Positions 38,084 to 48,552 of a stretch of 64,000 nt of DNA are shown here, in pieces. A program made the position numbers and the translations under genes. The notes under the pieces are model-generated. The model had not been told where the DNA came from. It did not search any database and worked only from the letters and a program-made list of their open reading frames with translations. The number at the start of each line of letters is the position of its first letter. The first letter of the stretch is position 1. The stretch comes from a bacterium SCSIO 12741 (GTDB taxonomy: Bacteria > Bacteroidota > Bacteroidia > Flavobacteriales_G > Salibacteraceae), in NCBI GenBank assembly GCA_024398055.1, contig CP073749.1:868001-932000 (forward strand), written 5' to 3'.

Positions 38084-41000
38084 ATGAAAAAGTGGTTACT
38101 TTGTAAAAAGGCACTTTTATTGTGTCTCATTTTTCTCACCGGTGAGTACGCTTACTCACAAAAAATCAAGACCTATCAGGAGTCGTTTGATAATTTCAAC
38201 ACGATGCCTGCAGGTTGGACTACTTCCAATAACTCGGGTAACACATCCGCGAACGCTTTTTGGAAAATTGGAGCCTTCTCTGGTTCTCCAAACTATGACG
38301 TTCAGGGTGCATCTGATCACACCGGAAACGGTGGTGAGTATGCTTGGGTAGATGGATCATTTCCTTATCCAGAGGTTGTTCACCTGGAAACAAAATCTTT
38401 TGATTTCTCACTTGAAAGAAATCTTGAACTTCGTTTTTGGCACATTAGTTATAATGTGACCTATTCTTCATCAGGTCATAACGACTTCAGCGTAGATTTC
38501 TACGATGGTCAAACTTGGCACATTGGTGTATTTACCCAAAAGGGTAGCAACGCAAGCAACGCTTGGGTTCAAAAAGTTGTTGACCTTTCGGCGTATCCGC
38601 CTGATGGAAACAAAATGTGTAAGGTTCGCTTTACAGTGAACAAAAACGCAAGTACCACCTTCTACAATGACATCCTTATCGATGACTTTGAATTGGAAGG
38701 AGAATTGGCTGCTTTTGGTATGAACAATGCTGGTATCCCTGAGTTGGATCCTGTGACTGTTTGTGCTGGAAAGAACAACATTCATGCGATTGTTCAGAAT
38801 GATGGTATTAACCAAGTAGATAGTGTATCACTTGCTTGGACTCTGAACGGAGTAGCTCAACCAGATGTAAAATACATTGGTTTGATCGATACCTTGCTTG
38901 GATCTAGCCCTCAAAGCGTAAAAGTTTTGTTGGATTCAATCAACATTCTTTCTGATAGCCTTTACTCTATTAAAGCTTGGATTAAAACGGTTAACGATAC
39001 CGTTGACACCGTTGCTTGGAATGACACGATTTATCATGAGTATTACGCAGCGTTGAATGGTACTTATACCATTGCTGACTCTATTAACGGTGACTTCCCT
39101 GACATTACTACAGCTGTTAATCTTTTGAACCGCTGGGGTGTTTGTGGTCCCGTAGTATTTGAATTAGCTGACTCGACCTGGAATGAACAAGTTGAGATCA
39201 CTGACTTTGTTGGAAGTTCTCCTATTAACACAGTAACCTTTACCTCTGAATCTGGTGATACGTCCTTATGTGAATGGACTTACATGGCGAACAACAACAA
39301 TTCGAATCACATTGTAATACTGAATAACGCAACGAATATCATTTTCGAAAACATTACAATGTACAATAGTGGTACTGGTACTTACGGTAGAGTTGTAAAC
39401 TTTGTTGATGAGCCAGAAAACATCGAATTTGATAACTGTCATATTAAGAATGACTACAACTCAGGTACTTCTAACAATGCTGCTTTGATGTACGCTGATG
39501 ACGAGTCTATGGTTGACGGACTTTGGATCCACGACTGTTTGCTAAACGGTGGTTCTTGGGCCTTGAATCTGGACGGTGATCGTGCTTTCATCCACGACAA
39601 CATTACTATCGAAGACAACGGTTTCTGGAACCAGAACTACGGTAGTATCCGCATTGACAATGTAGTTGACGTTGACATCAACGAAAATGAATTTGAATCT
39701 GCAAGTACTCGTACTGACGGACGTGCCATGCGCATCCTGAATACAAGCGGCGAAATGTTGATCTATAACAACATGATCGCTACTAAGAATGATTGGCCAC
39801 GTTACGGAATCTTTGTTTCTCAAAATGTAGGTGCAAGATCAAACCGCAACTGGATTGCTAACAACATCATTAGTGAAGGTGATACTTCAAGCACTGACAT
39901 GTTTGTAGGTATTCGTTTGTATCAATCTCAATTTACCAATGTTGTACACAACACCGTTGTAGTATATGGTAAAGACAACAATTCCTCTGCTCTTGAGGTA
40001 GACGATTGTAGTGGAGCTGAAGTTTACAACAACATCTTCGTGAGCATGGGAGCTGGTAAAGCGGTTGACGTAATGGGTAATGGTAGTATCACTATCATGG
40101 ATTACAACGACCTTTATGCTCCAATGGGACTTCAATTGGCAAGTTTCAATAACCTTAGCCAAGGAAACCTTGCATCTTGGACAGCAAACACTGGTTATGA
40201 TCAAATGTCTGTATCTGCAGATCCTCAATTCCACGGAAGACTTGAGTTGAACTTGTGTTCTCCTGATCTGGATAACATCGGATGGCCTTCATTGGTTGTA
40301 ACTGAAGATATTCTTGGAGCTCCACGTGATGCTTCTACTCCTGACCCAGGTGCATACGAGTATGCTTCTGTTCTTGGATTCGTTGTTGACGATGTAGCTA
40401 TGTGTATTGGAGATACAGCTGTATTTGAAGCCACTGTTGGTGCAACTGACACTGTGGTATTCGAACCAGGAACTCCTAATGCTGATACTACTACCACTTT
40501 CATGACTACCATGGCAGGACAGTATATCGTAGAAGCTTTTGGATTCTGTGGTACTGCACGTGATACTTTTGAAGTAGCCATCAACTCTTTGGCTAAGGCT
40601 TCTAATGACACGAACTTGTGTTACGGTCAAATGACTACTGTAGGTGTTGACATTAACAACGGTACTTACATGTGGAACACAGGTGATACTACTCAAAACA
40701 TTATGGTAGGTGTAACTGGACAGTACTATGTACACGTAGTTGATTCTGACGGATGTGTATCTTCTGATACTTCTGAAATCATTGTTGGAACTCCTGTAAT
40801 GTTAGGAGCTGACACGGCAGTATGTGACGGTGAAAGCGTTGAGCTTGATCCAGGAACTGGAGCTGGTAGCTATGAGTGGTACCGTGATGGTAACTTGATT
40901 ACTACTGCTTCTAAGATCTTTGCTACAGTAGACGGTGAGTACATCGTTAACTACACTGATCCTAACAGCTGTAACAGTGCCGATACTCTTGACATTGTAG

Positions 41001-41518
41001 TTTACCCAAGACCTCATGCTACATTTACTTACACTCAAAATCAGAACAACGTAGAGTTCACTGCAGATGATACTACAGGATCTAACTACTTCTGGTCTTT
41101 CGGTGACGGTAAAACAGTTAACGGTCCAGCTTGGAAAACCATTAATCACTACACAGCTGGTGGAACAAATACATACGGAGTAACACTTACTGTTACCAGC
41201 GAATTCTGTGGAGATTCTACTTACACAGAAGACGTTGCTGTAATCGATGTTAGCGTTGTTGAGTTGATCAACAATGAAGACATCAACATCTTCCCGAATC
41301 CAAACAACGGATTGTTCAATATCGATATTGAGAACTCTTTGGACAGCAAATTGAAATTGCAAGTTCTGGACGCACAAGGAAAAGTGATCCACGAACAAAG
41401 ACTTCAAGGTGGTAGCAACAACGCCATTGATCTGTCTGGAACTTCAACTGGTCTATACCTCATCCAAATTCAGGATGCTGGAAACACTGTATACCAGAAC
41501 AAAATTTCAATTAAGTAA
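38084..41518 (+). CDS. Giant secreted modular protein with T9SS sorting domain, 1144 aa
   Basis: Sec signal peptide (about 1-25, ending AYSQ). Then a MAM/laminin-like jelly-roll (about 30-205: ESFDNFNTMPAGW, FWHISYNVTY, NKNASTTFYNDILIDDFELEG), a CARDB-like linker (about 215-320) and a right-handed parallel beta-helix (about 325-740, with repeated Asn/Asp/Ile coils). Ig-like repeats (about 770-960), a PKD domain (SNYFWSFGDGKTVNG, about 990-1060) and a type A T9SS C-terminal domain (INIFPNPNNGLFNIDI to the end) complete it. The CTD routes it through the outer membrane and attaches it to the surface. Its architecture suggests an adhesin or polysaccharide-binding surface fibre. Arg is mostly CGT/CGC and codons look optimised for high expression. 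It has its own promoter; the next gene starts 26 bp later. Confidence 0.93.
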   Translation: MKKWLLCKKALLLCLIFLTGEYAYSQKIKTYQESFDNFNTMPAGWTTSNNSGNTSANAFWKIGAFSGSPNYDVQGASDHTGNGGEYAWVDGSFPYPEVVHLETKSFDFSLERNLELRFWHISYNVTYSSSGHNDFSVDFYDGQTWHIGVFTQKGSNASNAWVQKVVDLSAYPPDGNKMCKVRFTVNKNASTTFYNDILIDDFELEGELAAFGMNNAGIPELDPVTVCAGKNNIHAIVQNDGINQVDSVSLAWTLNGVAQPDVKYIGLIDTLLGSSPQSVKVLLDSINILSDSLYSIKAWIKTVNDTVDTVAWNDTIYHEYYAALNGTYTIADSINGDFPDITTAVNLLNRWGVCGPVVFELADSTWNEQVEITDFVGSSPINTVTFTSESGDTSLCEWTYMANNNNSNHIVILNNATNIIFENITMYNSGTGTYGRVVNFVDEPENIEFDNCHIKNDYNSGTSNNAALMYADDESMVDGLWIHDCLLNGGSWALNLDGDRAFIHDNITIEDNGFWNQNYGSIRIDNVVDVDINENEFESASTRTDGRAMRILNTSGEMLIYNNMIATKNDWPRYGIFVSQNVGARSNRNWIANNIISEGDTSSTDMFVGIRLYQSQFTNVVHNTVVVYGKDNNSSALEVDDCSGAEVYNNIFVSMGAGKAVDVMGNGSITIMDYNDLYAPMGLQLASFNNLSQGNLASWTANTGYDQMSVSADPQFHGRLELNLCSPDLDNIGWPSLVVTEDILGAPRDASTPDPGAYEYASVLGFVVDDVAMCIGDTAVFEATVGATDTVVFEPGTPNADTTTTFMTTMAGQYIVEAFGFCGTARDTFEVAINSLAKASNDTNLCYGQMTTVGVDINNGTYMWNTGDTTQNIMVGVTGQYYVHVVDSDGCVSSDTSEIIVGTPVMLGADTAVCDGESVELDPGTGAGSYEWYRDGNLITTASKIFATVDGEYIVNYTDPNSCNSADTLDIVVYPRPHATFTYTQNQNNVEFTADDTTGSNYFWSFGDGKTVNGPAWKTINHYTAGGTNTYGVTLTVTSEFCGDSTYTEDVAVIDVSVVELINNEDINIFPNPNNGLFNIDIENSLDSKLKLQVLDAQGKVIHEQRLQGGSNNAIDLSGTSTGLYLIQIQDAGNTVYQNKISIK

Positions 41519-41544
41519 GCATTTAAAACAGTAAATTAAGAGAT

Positions 41545-44500
41545 ATGAGAAAGATATACTCTCTGGTACTTTTGGTTTCCGCACTGATGTTCGGAAACCT
41601 CGCTAACGCCCAATATTGTTCTCCAAGCTTTGGTGACTGTTGGGGTTACATTAGCTCCGTTACAACTACGGGTGGGGTAACGAACCTAAACATGCAAGGT
41701 CTAAGTGCGAATTCGTCTGGACCAAACTATCATGATAACACAGGTACTGATACCTTGGTTATGTCACGTGCAGCGGTAACGTTCACCGTGAACATGTCCA
41801 CCTGTTTTTCGTCATCTACCTGGTCAGGCGGTCGCTTGTACTTGTGGGCGGATTGGAATGGTAACAACATTTTTGATAACCCTGCTGAATTGATTGCATC
41901 AAATACCAGCACGGCTCCATTTCCACAAACGAAAACGTTCACTATTAATCCTCCTAACAATCCTGCTAAGAACACAACACGGGCCAGGTTAATGATTAAC
42001 CAAGCGAACCCTTGTTATTCTGGTTTCGGAGATGGTAACGTAGTTGACTTCACCATCAGCTACTCTGTACCTTACTCTGTTTCTCCTGGAAAATTGGTTT
42101 CTCCTGGAAACCCTGCTTGTTCAGGAAGCACAGATTTGATTGTTACCGTTGAAAACACCGGTCAAAATGATTTGACTAAAGGATTTACCCTGGGTGGTGT
42201 TATTCACTACGGAGTTAGTGGAACCACAACCCGTTTGAGAGATACTATTCCGGATTCGTTTTACACTGTTCCGATTCTTTCAGGCAGTGAAACTGCACCT
42301 ATTAACATGTACAGCTTCAGCAATGGATTTAACCCTGGTGATACCATTTACATTTGGGCTACGTTCCCAGACAGTTTGCCAGATGACAATACTACTGACG
42401 ATACTCTTTGTACTGCTCTTAAAGCGGTTGTTCCTGGAACTCACTACTCCGTTGGTGATACGAATCACTTTGCCTATGATTTCCATACTTTAAGTGATGC
42501 GATTGATTACTTGAATTCATTTGGAGCCATCTGTGACTCGGTAATATTCATGCTGGCAGATACAGTAAATCTGACCTCAAGAGGACACTATGAAATTGAT
42601 AACATCTTAGGTACTTCCTATATCAATACCATCACTTTCCGTCCGATTGATACGAACACGACTGAAGTCATCGTTTTAGGAGACTCTGCATATTCGAGTC
42701 GGAACTACACACTTAAATGTTCTGCTTCTCACATTAACTTCGAAGGAATCAACTTCGTTTCTACTAATGTGATTAACCAAACTGGTTACCACAGTGTAAT
42801 TGCTTTGGAAGATGGAGCACACCACGTAAGCTTTGAAGATTGTTCATTCACTACAGACTTAGTGACCAATACTTCTAACAGAGGTAGAAAACAATTGGTT
42901 TACACGGATTCTAAAGTGGGTAGATATATCGAGTTTGATGAGTGTCTGTTCTACGGTGGTAGTGACGCTATCTACTTGATCGACGGAGATTCCATCATGA
43001 TTGAAGATTGTGTATTCGAAGATCAGTACTGGATGTCTATTCGTCTTGAGGATTTTGGAGCTACTTTGATTGATGACAACTGGTTCAGATCTAAGTCTAC
43101 TTACGCAAGTAGTACTAACACTGTAGCCAGCATCGGTACAGCTATCTTCTTGGATGGAGTACACGGTGAATTGCACATCAACGGTAACGCGATCCTTTCC
43201 TCTAACGGTCAGTGGCCACGTTACGGTATTAGTACTTATGACTATAACGCTATTGGAAAGACCTGTCACATTTCTAACAACATGATTAATGTTGGTCAGC
43301 CTTGGAGTAGCCTTCGCTACCATCCAATTGCTATCAACAATAGTGTTGGTGTAGAGGCTTACCACAACACTTTCGTTGCAACTGGTAACAGCTCTGACAA
43401 CGCCGGTGTTCATATTGAAGGTGGTGCTAATCACCAATTCTACAACAACATCTTTGCCTCTATGCTTACAGGTAAAGCTATGATCTCTACTACAGCAGCT
43501 GCTATCTTGAATTCTGATAACAACGACTTGTATGTTAACCCAGGACAAGACGTAGCCGAATTCAACGGAACCAGTCAAGCCACTTTGGCTGATTGGCAGC
43601 TTAGCTCTTCATTGGATGCAAACTCCATTACAGCTAATCCTAACTTCTTTAATGTCGCTCAGAATGACCTTCACGTTTGTAACGACTCCCTATTCCAAGG
43701 TGGTGTTCCAATTGCATCTGTGATGTATGACTTCGACGGTGATATGAGAGATGCCTCTGCTCCATGTATGGGTGCTGATGAATTTGCTCCTGTAGAATTC
43801 TTCTCTTTGGGTGATGACTACGGATTGTGTCCTGGAGACTCTACTGTCCTAAAAGGTGGTAACAACAACTTCGGTGACCGTGTAATCTGGAAAGATTTGG
43901 GTACCGGTCAAGTAATTGACTCTACTCAGTTCTTGGTTGTGCACCAGCCTGGAGATTATGAGGTAACTCTTCTGAATGCCTGTGGTATTTTGGTTGACTC
44001 GATTACTATTATTGATCCGGATATGGTTGTTCTTCCAAATGACACTAACCAGTGTCCAATGACAACTATCTCTTACGATGCTTCTATCGTTGACGGTGAT
44101 ATCTATGTATGGTCTACTGGTGATTCTACTGCTAACATTACTGTAACAGCTGAAGATAAGTATACTGTAACTGTAACTGACGTTTGGGGATGTATCACCA
44201 TGGATTCAGTAAATGTTACTTATTCTAATGCTGCAGACATGGGTAGTGATACAGCTATCATCTGTCAAGGAGTAGCCATCCAGTTATTCGGTGGTACACC
44301 TGACGGACCAGATGTATCTTATACTTGGGATGGATTCTTAGGATCAGGTGCTGAAACTGGTGACAACGTATTCGTTGACTACATCCAGGTGAATGACACT
44401 GATACGGTAGTATGTAATTTGGATCACAGAGGATGTACTACATCTGATACTATCTACACTTTCCGTGAGACTCCACCAGATGCATCTCAAATCGTTTGGT

Positions 44501-44973
44501 CTACTAACGGTTTGGCTTTCCACATCGATCAGAACAACACTTCAGCTACTACTCACTTGTGGGTATTCGGTGACGGTGATACTTCTGATTTCCCAGAGCC
44601 AAGACACCTTTACGGTAGCTCAGGAACCTATACGGTATGGTATTACTCTACCAACGACTGTGGAACTGACTCTGCTTCTTACGAAGTAATGGTTGAGTTC
44701 TTGGGAGTTGATGAGAACGGAGGAAACATGGTATTCACCTTGTTCCCTAACCCGAACCACGGACAGTTCCAAGTGGATTTCACTGATGTGAATGCTGAAA
44801 ATGCTCAAATGGTAATTACCGACGTTCAAGGTAAGGTTATCGCTAACCGCAACCTTGGATCGATTTACGGTACTCTTACTGAGAACTTCGCCTTGAACCT
44901 GGAGTCTGGAGTATACTTTATTAAAGTTACCCTGGATGACCAAGTACACAATGCTAAGTTTACTGTAGAGTAA
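41545..44973 (+). CDS. Giant secreted protein with GEVED and T9SS sorting domains, 1142 aa
   Basis: Signal peptide about 1-22 (NLANAQ). The N-terminal domain (about 65-170) is GEVED-like (FTVNMSTCFS, LYLWADWNGNNIFDNPAELI, GDGNVVDFTISY), replacing the jelly-roll of its neighbours. After it come the same modules as the genes on either side: CARDB-like linker, beta-helix (about 300-730), Ig-like repeats with paired Cys, PKD (THLWVFGDGDTSDFPEPRHLYG) and a type A T9SS CTD (FTLFPNPNHGQFQVDF, then GKVIANRNLGS). Only 26 bp from the preceding stop, so probably cotranscribed, and closed by a strong terminator. Codon choice is like the upstream gene. Surface adhesion or matrix formation is inferred. Confidence 0.93.
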   Translation: MRKIYSLVLLVSALMFGNLANAQYCSPSFGDCWGYISSVTTTGGVTNLNMQGLSANSSGPNYHDNTGTDTLVMSRAAVTFTVNMSTCFSSSTWSGGRLYLWADWNGNNIFDNPAELIASNTSTAPFPQTKTFTINPPNNPAKNTTRARLMINQANPCYSGFGDGNVVDFTISYSVPYSVSPGKLVSPGNPACSGSTDLIVTVENTGQNDLTKGFTLGGVIHYGVSGTTTRLRDTIPDSFYTVPILSGSETAPINMYSFSNGFNPGDTIYIWATFPDSLPDDNTTDDTLCTALKAVVPGTHYSVGDTNHFAYDFHTLSDAIDYLNSFGAICDSVIFMLADTVNLTSRGHYEIDNILGTSYINTITFRPIDTNTTEVIVLGDSAYSSRNYTLKCSASHINFEGINFVSTNVINQTGYHSVIALEDGAHHVSFEDCSFTTDLVTNTSNRGRKQLVYTDSKVGRYIEFDECLFYGGSDAIYLIDGDSIMIEDCVFEDQYWMSIRLEDFGATLIDDNWFRSKSTYASSTNTVASIGTAIFLDGVHGELHINGNAILSSNGQWPRYGISTYDYNAIGKTCHISNNMINVGQPWSSLRYHPIAINNSVGVEAYHNTFVATGNSSDNAGVHIEGGANHQFYNNIFASMLTGKAMISTTAAAILNSDNNDLYVNPGQDVAEFNGTSQATLADWQLSSSLDANSITANPNFFNVAQNDLHVCNDSLFQGGVPIASVMYDFDGDMRDASAPCMGADEFAPVEFFSLGDDYGLCPGDSTVLKGGNNNFGDRVIWKDLGTGQVIDSTQFLVVHQPGDYEVTLLNACGILVDSITIIDPDMVVLPNDTNQCPMTTISYDASIVDGDIYVWSTGDSTANITVTAEDKYTVTVTDVWGCITMDSVNVTYSNAADMGSDTAIICQGVAIQLFGGTPDGPDVSYTWDGFLGSGAETGDNVFVDYIQVNDTDTVVCNLDHRGCTTSDTIYTFRETPPDASQIVWSTNGLAFHIDQNNTSATTHLWVFGDGDTSDFPEPRHLYGSSGTYTVWYYSTNDCGTDSASYEVMVEFLGVDENGGNMVFTLFPNPNHGQFQVDFTDVNAENAQMVITDVQGKVIANRNLGSIYGTLTENFALNLESGVYFIKVTLDDQVHNAKFTVE

Positions 44974-44994
44974 GCCTATAAACAATACTCACTG

Positions 44995-45032
44995 AAAGCC
45001 CGCTCCGCATTAGCTGAGCGGGCTTTTTTTTT
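44995..45032 (+). terminator. Strong intrinsic terminator after the second T9SS cargo gene
   Basis: AAAGCCCGCTC (44995-45005) pairs perfectly with GAGCGGGCTTT (45016-45026) around a 10-base loop, and the T-run continues to 45032. Confidence 0.95.
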
Positions 45033-45150
45033 GCTTCAAACATTTAGGCCAACTCCAATTAAAATAAAAGGTCTATCCTTATACGGTTCACCAGAGAGAT
45101 GATTAGTTTGTAGGAATGAAACGGGAACCAACAGCCTAATCCTATTCGCT

Positions 45151-48100
45151 ATGAGATTCATTTATTCCTTTGGAGTCGCCTTACTCTTCAGCCTACTCCT
45201 TTGCCATTCTTCCTATTCCCAAATTATTGTCCACTCCTATGTGGAGTCCTTCGACAATCCCAGCACACCTATTGGTTGGACCAACACCAATAATTATGGC
45301 AATTCGCATCCCAACTCATTCTGGAAATACAACGACAGCCTTAGGCAAAATACCAACGTGCATGATCACACCGGAAACGGTGGGCATTTTGCCTGGGTGG
45401 ATGGTAGCTATCCCTACCCCATCATTTGCACCCTGCAAAGTGACTCCATGGATCTGTCCAAAGCAGATTCGGTCTTTTTAGAACTATGGCATGTTTCCTA
45501 CAATGTAACCTTTCAAACCGGAGGACATAATGCCTTTTATATTGACTTCTTTGATGGCAAACGATGGAATCAAAATGTACATGTATTTGCAGGTAACTAT
45601 TCGAATCAGCAATGGCACAAAATTTCGCTTGACCTTACACCCTTTCCAATTTCCCGAAACAAGAAAGCCGTATTACGGATTTCGGTCAACAAAAATGCAT
45701 CAACCCCTTATTACCATGACCACCTCATAGACGATATTAAGGTTACTGGAATTTCTTATTCAAATGGCCAAAACAATGCCGCTCTGCACTACCATACCTT
45801 ACCCCAGCCCATTTGCAAAGGAAACAACGATATTGGCGTTAAAATCAGTAACCGGGGACGCAATCAAATGGACAGCGTTCAAGTCCATTGGACAGTCAAT
45901 GGGGTTACTCAACCCATGATTCACTTACGATCATTGTTGGATACCTTAGGAGGTAACCTTCCCAATGATACGCTTCTACACCTGGGCAACATCAATTTTC
46001 CCGCCGACAGTTTAATTCATCTCAAAATCTGGACATCCCTACCCAACGGGGTTGTTGATTCCATTAACGACAACGACACCCTCACCTTTTCTATTCGACC
46101 CGGACTGGAAGGAAAATATACTGTAGGAGGATCTAACCTGGATTTTGACAGTATTGTTGAAGCCGTTGATATCCTAAACCTCTGGGGAGTGTGCGGCCCG
46201 GTAACCTTCGAATTAACGGATACCGTTCATTATGCTCGCCCTGTCATTAAGGACTACCCGGGAAGTGCTCCAAGCAAATTAGTCACCTTTACCTCCAAAT
46301 CCAAAAACCACAACCTTTGCTCCATTGAATTTCAATCAACCGGATCAAATGATAATGGAACCATTGAGTTTGATCAAACATCCAACCTTTTGTTTTCGCA
46401 TATTGGAATTCGTAATCGCAATACCTCGATTTGGGCCATGGTTGGAACCTTCAAGAATAAATCCCAAAACATCTCTTTCCACAATTGCCACATTTCTTCA
46501 GCCAGCTCTTTTCAGGATCCTGCCACAGCCTCGCTACTTCATGTCGCCTATCCCCATGAAATAGAAAACCTCAGCATCGATTCCTCCACTTTTACGAATG
46601 GAGCCAGTGCCATTTATTTATCCGGAAACATTGGCAAATTGAACAAGGACTTAACCATTAAGTCCAGCACCTTTACCAACCAAAACAATAACCCTATTGA
46701 CATTCAATATTCCAGGCGGGTAATAATTGAACAAAATCAAATTACCTCCAATGCCAACCAAGCTATTCAAATGGGCATACAACTAAATCGAGTTCGAGAT
46801 TCTTTGTGGGTGGTCGGAAATACCATACAAAACATGCACCGAGGTATTTGGGTTAGGTTTGCAAGCGGAAAGGCGGGTCAACTAAATCTAATTGCCAACA
46901 ACGTTTTGACCAGTGGTTATAACCATACCCGTACAAACCCTATCATAGGTCTTGACATAGACTCCGTAAGTTTTACTCAGATTTACCATAACACCGTAGC
47001 CATCAAAGGAAATCACAGCCAATCCAATTGCCTATACATCAATAAAGGAGCAGGACTCAGAATTCACAACAATAATCTGGTGAACGACAGCCTGGGAAAC
47101 ATTGTTTACCTCGATCAATCGACCTCCATTGCCTCTATGAACCACAATAACTATTATGATCCTTTCAACCCGACTTTGAAGTTTGGCGCCAACACAATCT
47201 CCTCAATGGCCACTTGGCGCTTCTTAACCGGAATCGACTCAAATAGCACCTTCACAGACCCTCAATTTTCGCCGCCTCAGAACCTTCGCCCCTGTTCCCC
47301 ACAACTGGACAATCGAGCCAATTCGAATCACAGCATAGCCTTTGATCAAACTCTTGTTAATCGGGATCCAAATCACCCTGATGTTGGTGCCTACGAATTC
47401 ATCTCCCTAAATAACTTCCATATTGCAGATGGGTGGATTTGTCCAGGAGACACGTACACTTTTGCTCCCTCAATTCGTCCAAAGGATACTCTGTTGTGGA
47501 ATTCAAGTCTTCAATCGCACCAATTTCAAAGCGCCCAGCCCGGCAACTATTTCGTCGATTACTCGTCAGCTTGTGGCTCGATACGCCAATACTTTAGTCT
47601 TCATGAAAGTCCCAAAATTGAATTAGGACCAGATACCCATCTCTGTGCAGGCCTCAGCTGGATTATTCAACCCAATGTTGCTACCGGCCAATTTCTTTGG
47701 AACGATGGCACTCAAAACCGTACACAATTGGTCACCAAACCAGGGGTTTATGAAGTAAGCCTGATCGACACCCTCGGTTGTAGCTCTGCAGATACCGTAG
47801 AGGTTACCTATTCCAAAACTCTAAAGCTTCGCTCTGACACGGCCGTTTGCCCGGGTCAGTCTGTAGTCCTAAACCCCAAGCAAGGGCCAGGTGGATATCA
47901 ATGGACTCTTAATGGTCAAGCGATAGATACCAATCACCAAATCAATGCAGATCAACAGGGCACCTATCGACTGCAACATCTGGACCCGTATGGCTGCACC
48001 AGCTCCGATGATTTCATCTTAACGCATTTAAAAGCACATCAAGCCCTATTTACCACTTCTCAAAGTCAGAATCAAGTGCAATTTACCGCACAGGATAAGT

Positions 48101-48552
48101 CCGCAAGTAACTATGCCTGGTCATTTGGAGACGGTCAAACGGCTTCGGGAACTTCCTGGCAAACCCTGCACACCTATCAACAGCCCGGAACTCATGATTA
48201 CGTGGTCACCTTAACTGTAAGTAGTCAACGTTGCGGAGATTCAAGTCATACCGATACAGTCAGCATTATAGGTGTGGGATGGGAAGATTTAAATTCAGGA
48301 AATCTTTCAGCACGTGTATATCCCAATCCAAGCTCGGGTGAGCTTAATATTGAACTTCAATCTGATCTCAGCCAACAATGGGAGTTAAGGCTTACCGATA
48401 TTCAAGGCAAACAAATTTTGAAGAACACACTCTATCAGAATGCACCCAAAGAAGTTTTTCAACCCGCCGTTCAGCTGGAAACAGGTACCTATATTTTGTA
48501 CTTAAGTCCGGAAAAAGGAGAACCTAAAACGGTCCGATTAGTCGTTCACTAA
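45151..48552 (+). CDS. Third giant T9SS-secreted protein, paralogue of the 38084 gene, 1133 aa
   Basis: Signal peptide about 1-24 (SSYSQ). The domain order repeats that of the 38084 gene: jelly-roll (ESFDNPSTPIGWTNTNNYGN, HDHTGNGGHFAWVDGSYPYP, NKNASTPYYHDHLIDDIKV), CARDB-like linker, parallel beta-helix (about 320-720), Ig-like repeats, PKD (SNYAWSFGDGQTASG) and type A CTD (ARVYPNPSSGELNIEL). Many short blocks match the first gene, so it is a clear paralogue. Codon use differs: AGG, CGG and CGA for Arg and many CCC and ACC codons, suggesting lower expression or an independent history. It is separated from the first two by a terminator. Its stop interlocks with that of alaS over 4 bp. Confidence 0.92.
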   Translation: MRFIYSFGVALLFSLLLCHSSYSQIIVHSYVESFDNPSTPIGWTNTNNYGNSHPNSFWKYNDSLRQNTNVHDHTGNGGHFAWVDGSYPYPIICTLQSDSMDLSKADSVFLELWHVSYNVTFQTGGHNAFYIDFFDGKRWNQNVHVFAGNYSNQQWHKISLDLTPFPISRNKKAVLRISVNKNASTPYYHDHLIDDIKVTGISYSNGQNNAALHYHTLPQPICKGNNDIGVKISNRGRNQMDSVQVHWTVNGVTQPMIHLRSLLDTLGGNLPNDTLLHLGNINFPADSLIHLKIWTSLPNGVVDSINDNDTLTFSIRPGLEGKYTVGGSNLDFDSIVEAVDILNLWGVCGPVTFELTDTVHYARPVIKDYPGSAPSKLVTFTSKSKNHNLCSIEFQSTGSNDNGTIEFDQTSNLLFSHIGIRNRNTSIWAMVGTFKNKSQNISFHNCHISSASSFQDPATASLLHVAYPHEIENLSIDSSTFTNGASAIYLSGNIGKLNKDLTIKSSTFTNQNNNPIDIQYSRRVIIEQNQITSNANQAIQMGIQLNRVRDSLWVVGNTIQNMHRGIWVRFASGKAGQLNLIANNVLTSGYNHTRTNPIIGLDIDSVSFTQIYHNTVAIKGNHSQSNCLYINKGAGLRIHNNNLVNDSLGNIVYLDQSTSIASMNHNNYYDPFNPTLKFGANTISSMATWRFLTGIDSNSTFTDPQFSPPQNLRPCSPQLDNRANSNHSIAFDQTLVNRDPNHPDVGAYEFISLNNFHIADGWICPGDTYTFAPSIRPKDTLLWNSSLQSHQFQSAQPGNYFVDYSSACGSIRQYFSLHESPKIELGPDTHLCAGLSWIIQPNVATGQFLWNDGTQNRTQLVTKPGVYEVSLIDTLGCSSADTVEVTYSKTLKLRSDTAVCPGQSVVLNPKQGPGGYQWTLNGQAIDTNHQINADQQGTYRLQHLDPYGCTSSDDFILTHLKAHQALFTTSQSQNQVQFTAQDKSASNYAWSFGDGQTASGTSWQTLHTYQQPGTHDYVVTLTVSSQRCGDSSHTDTVSIIGVGWEDLNSGNLSARVYPNPSSGELNIELQSDLSQQWELRLTDIQGKQILKNTLYQNAPKEVFQPAVQLETGTYILYLSPEKGEPKTVRLVVH

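Noticed and set aside
42859-43578. 239-codon minus-strand open frame inside the second T9SS gene
   Set aside because: Shadow of a strongly biased coding strand with repeated Asn/Asp/Thr codons; Val/Ser-rich with no domain.
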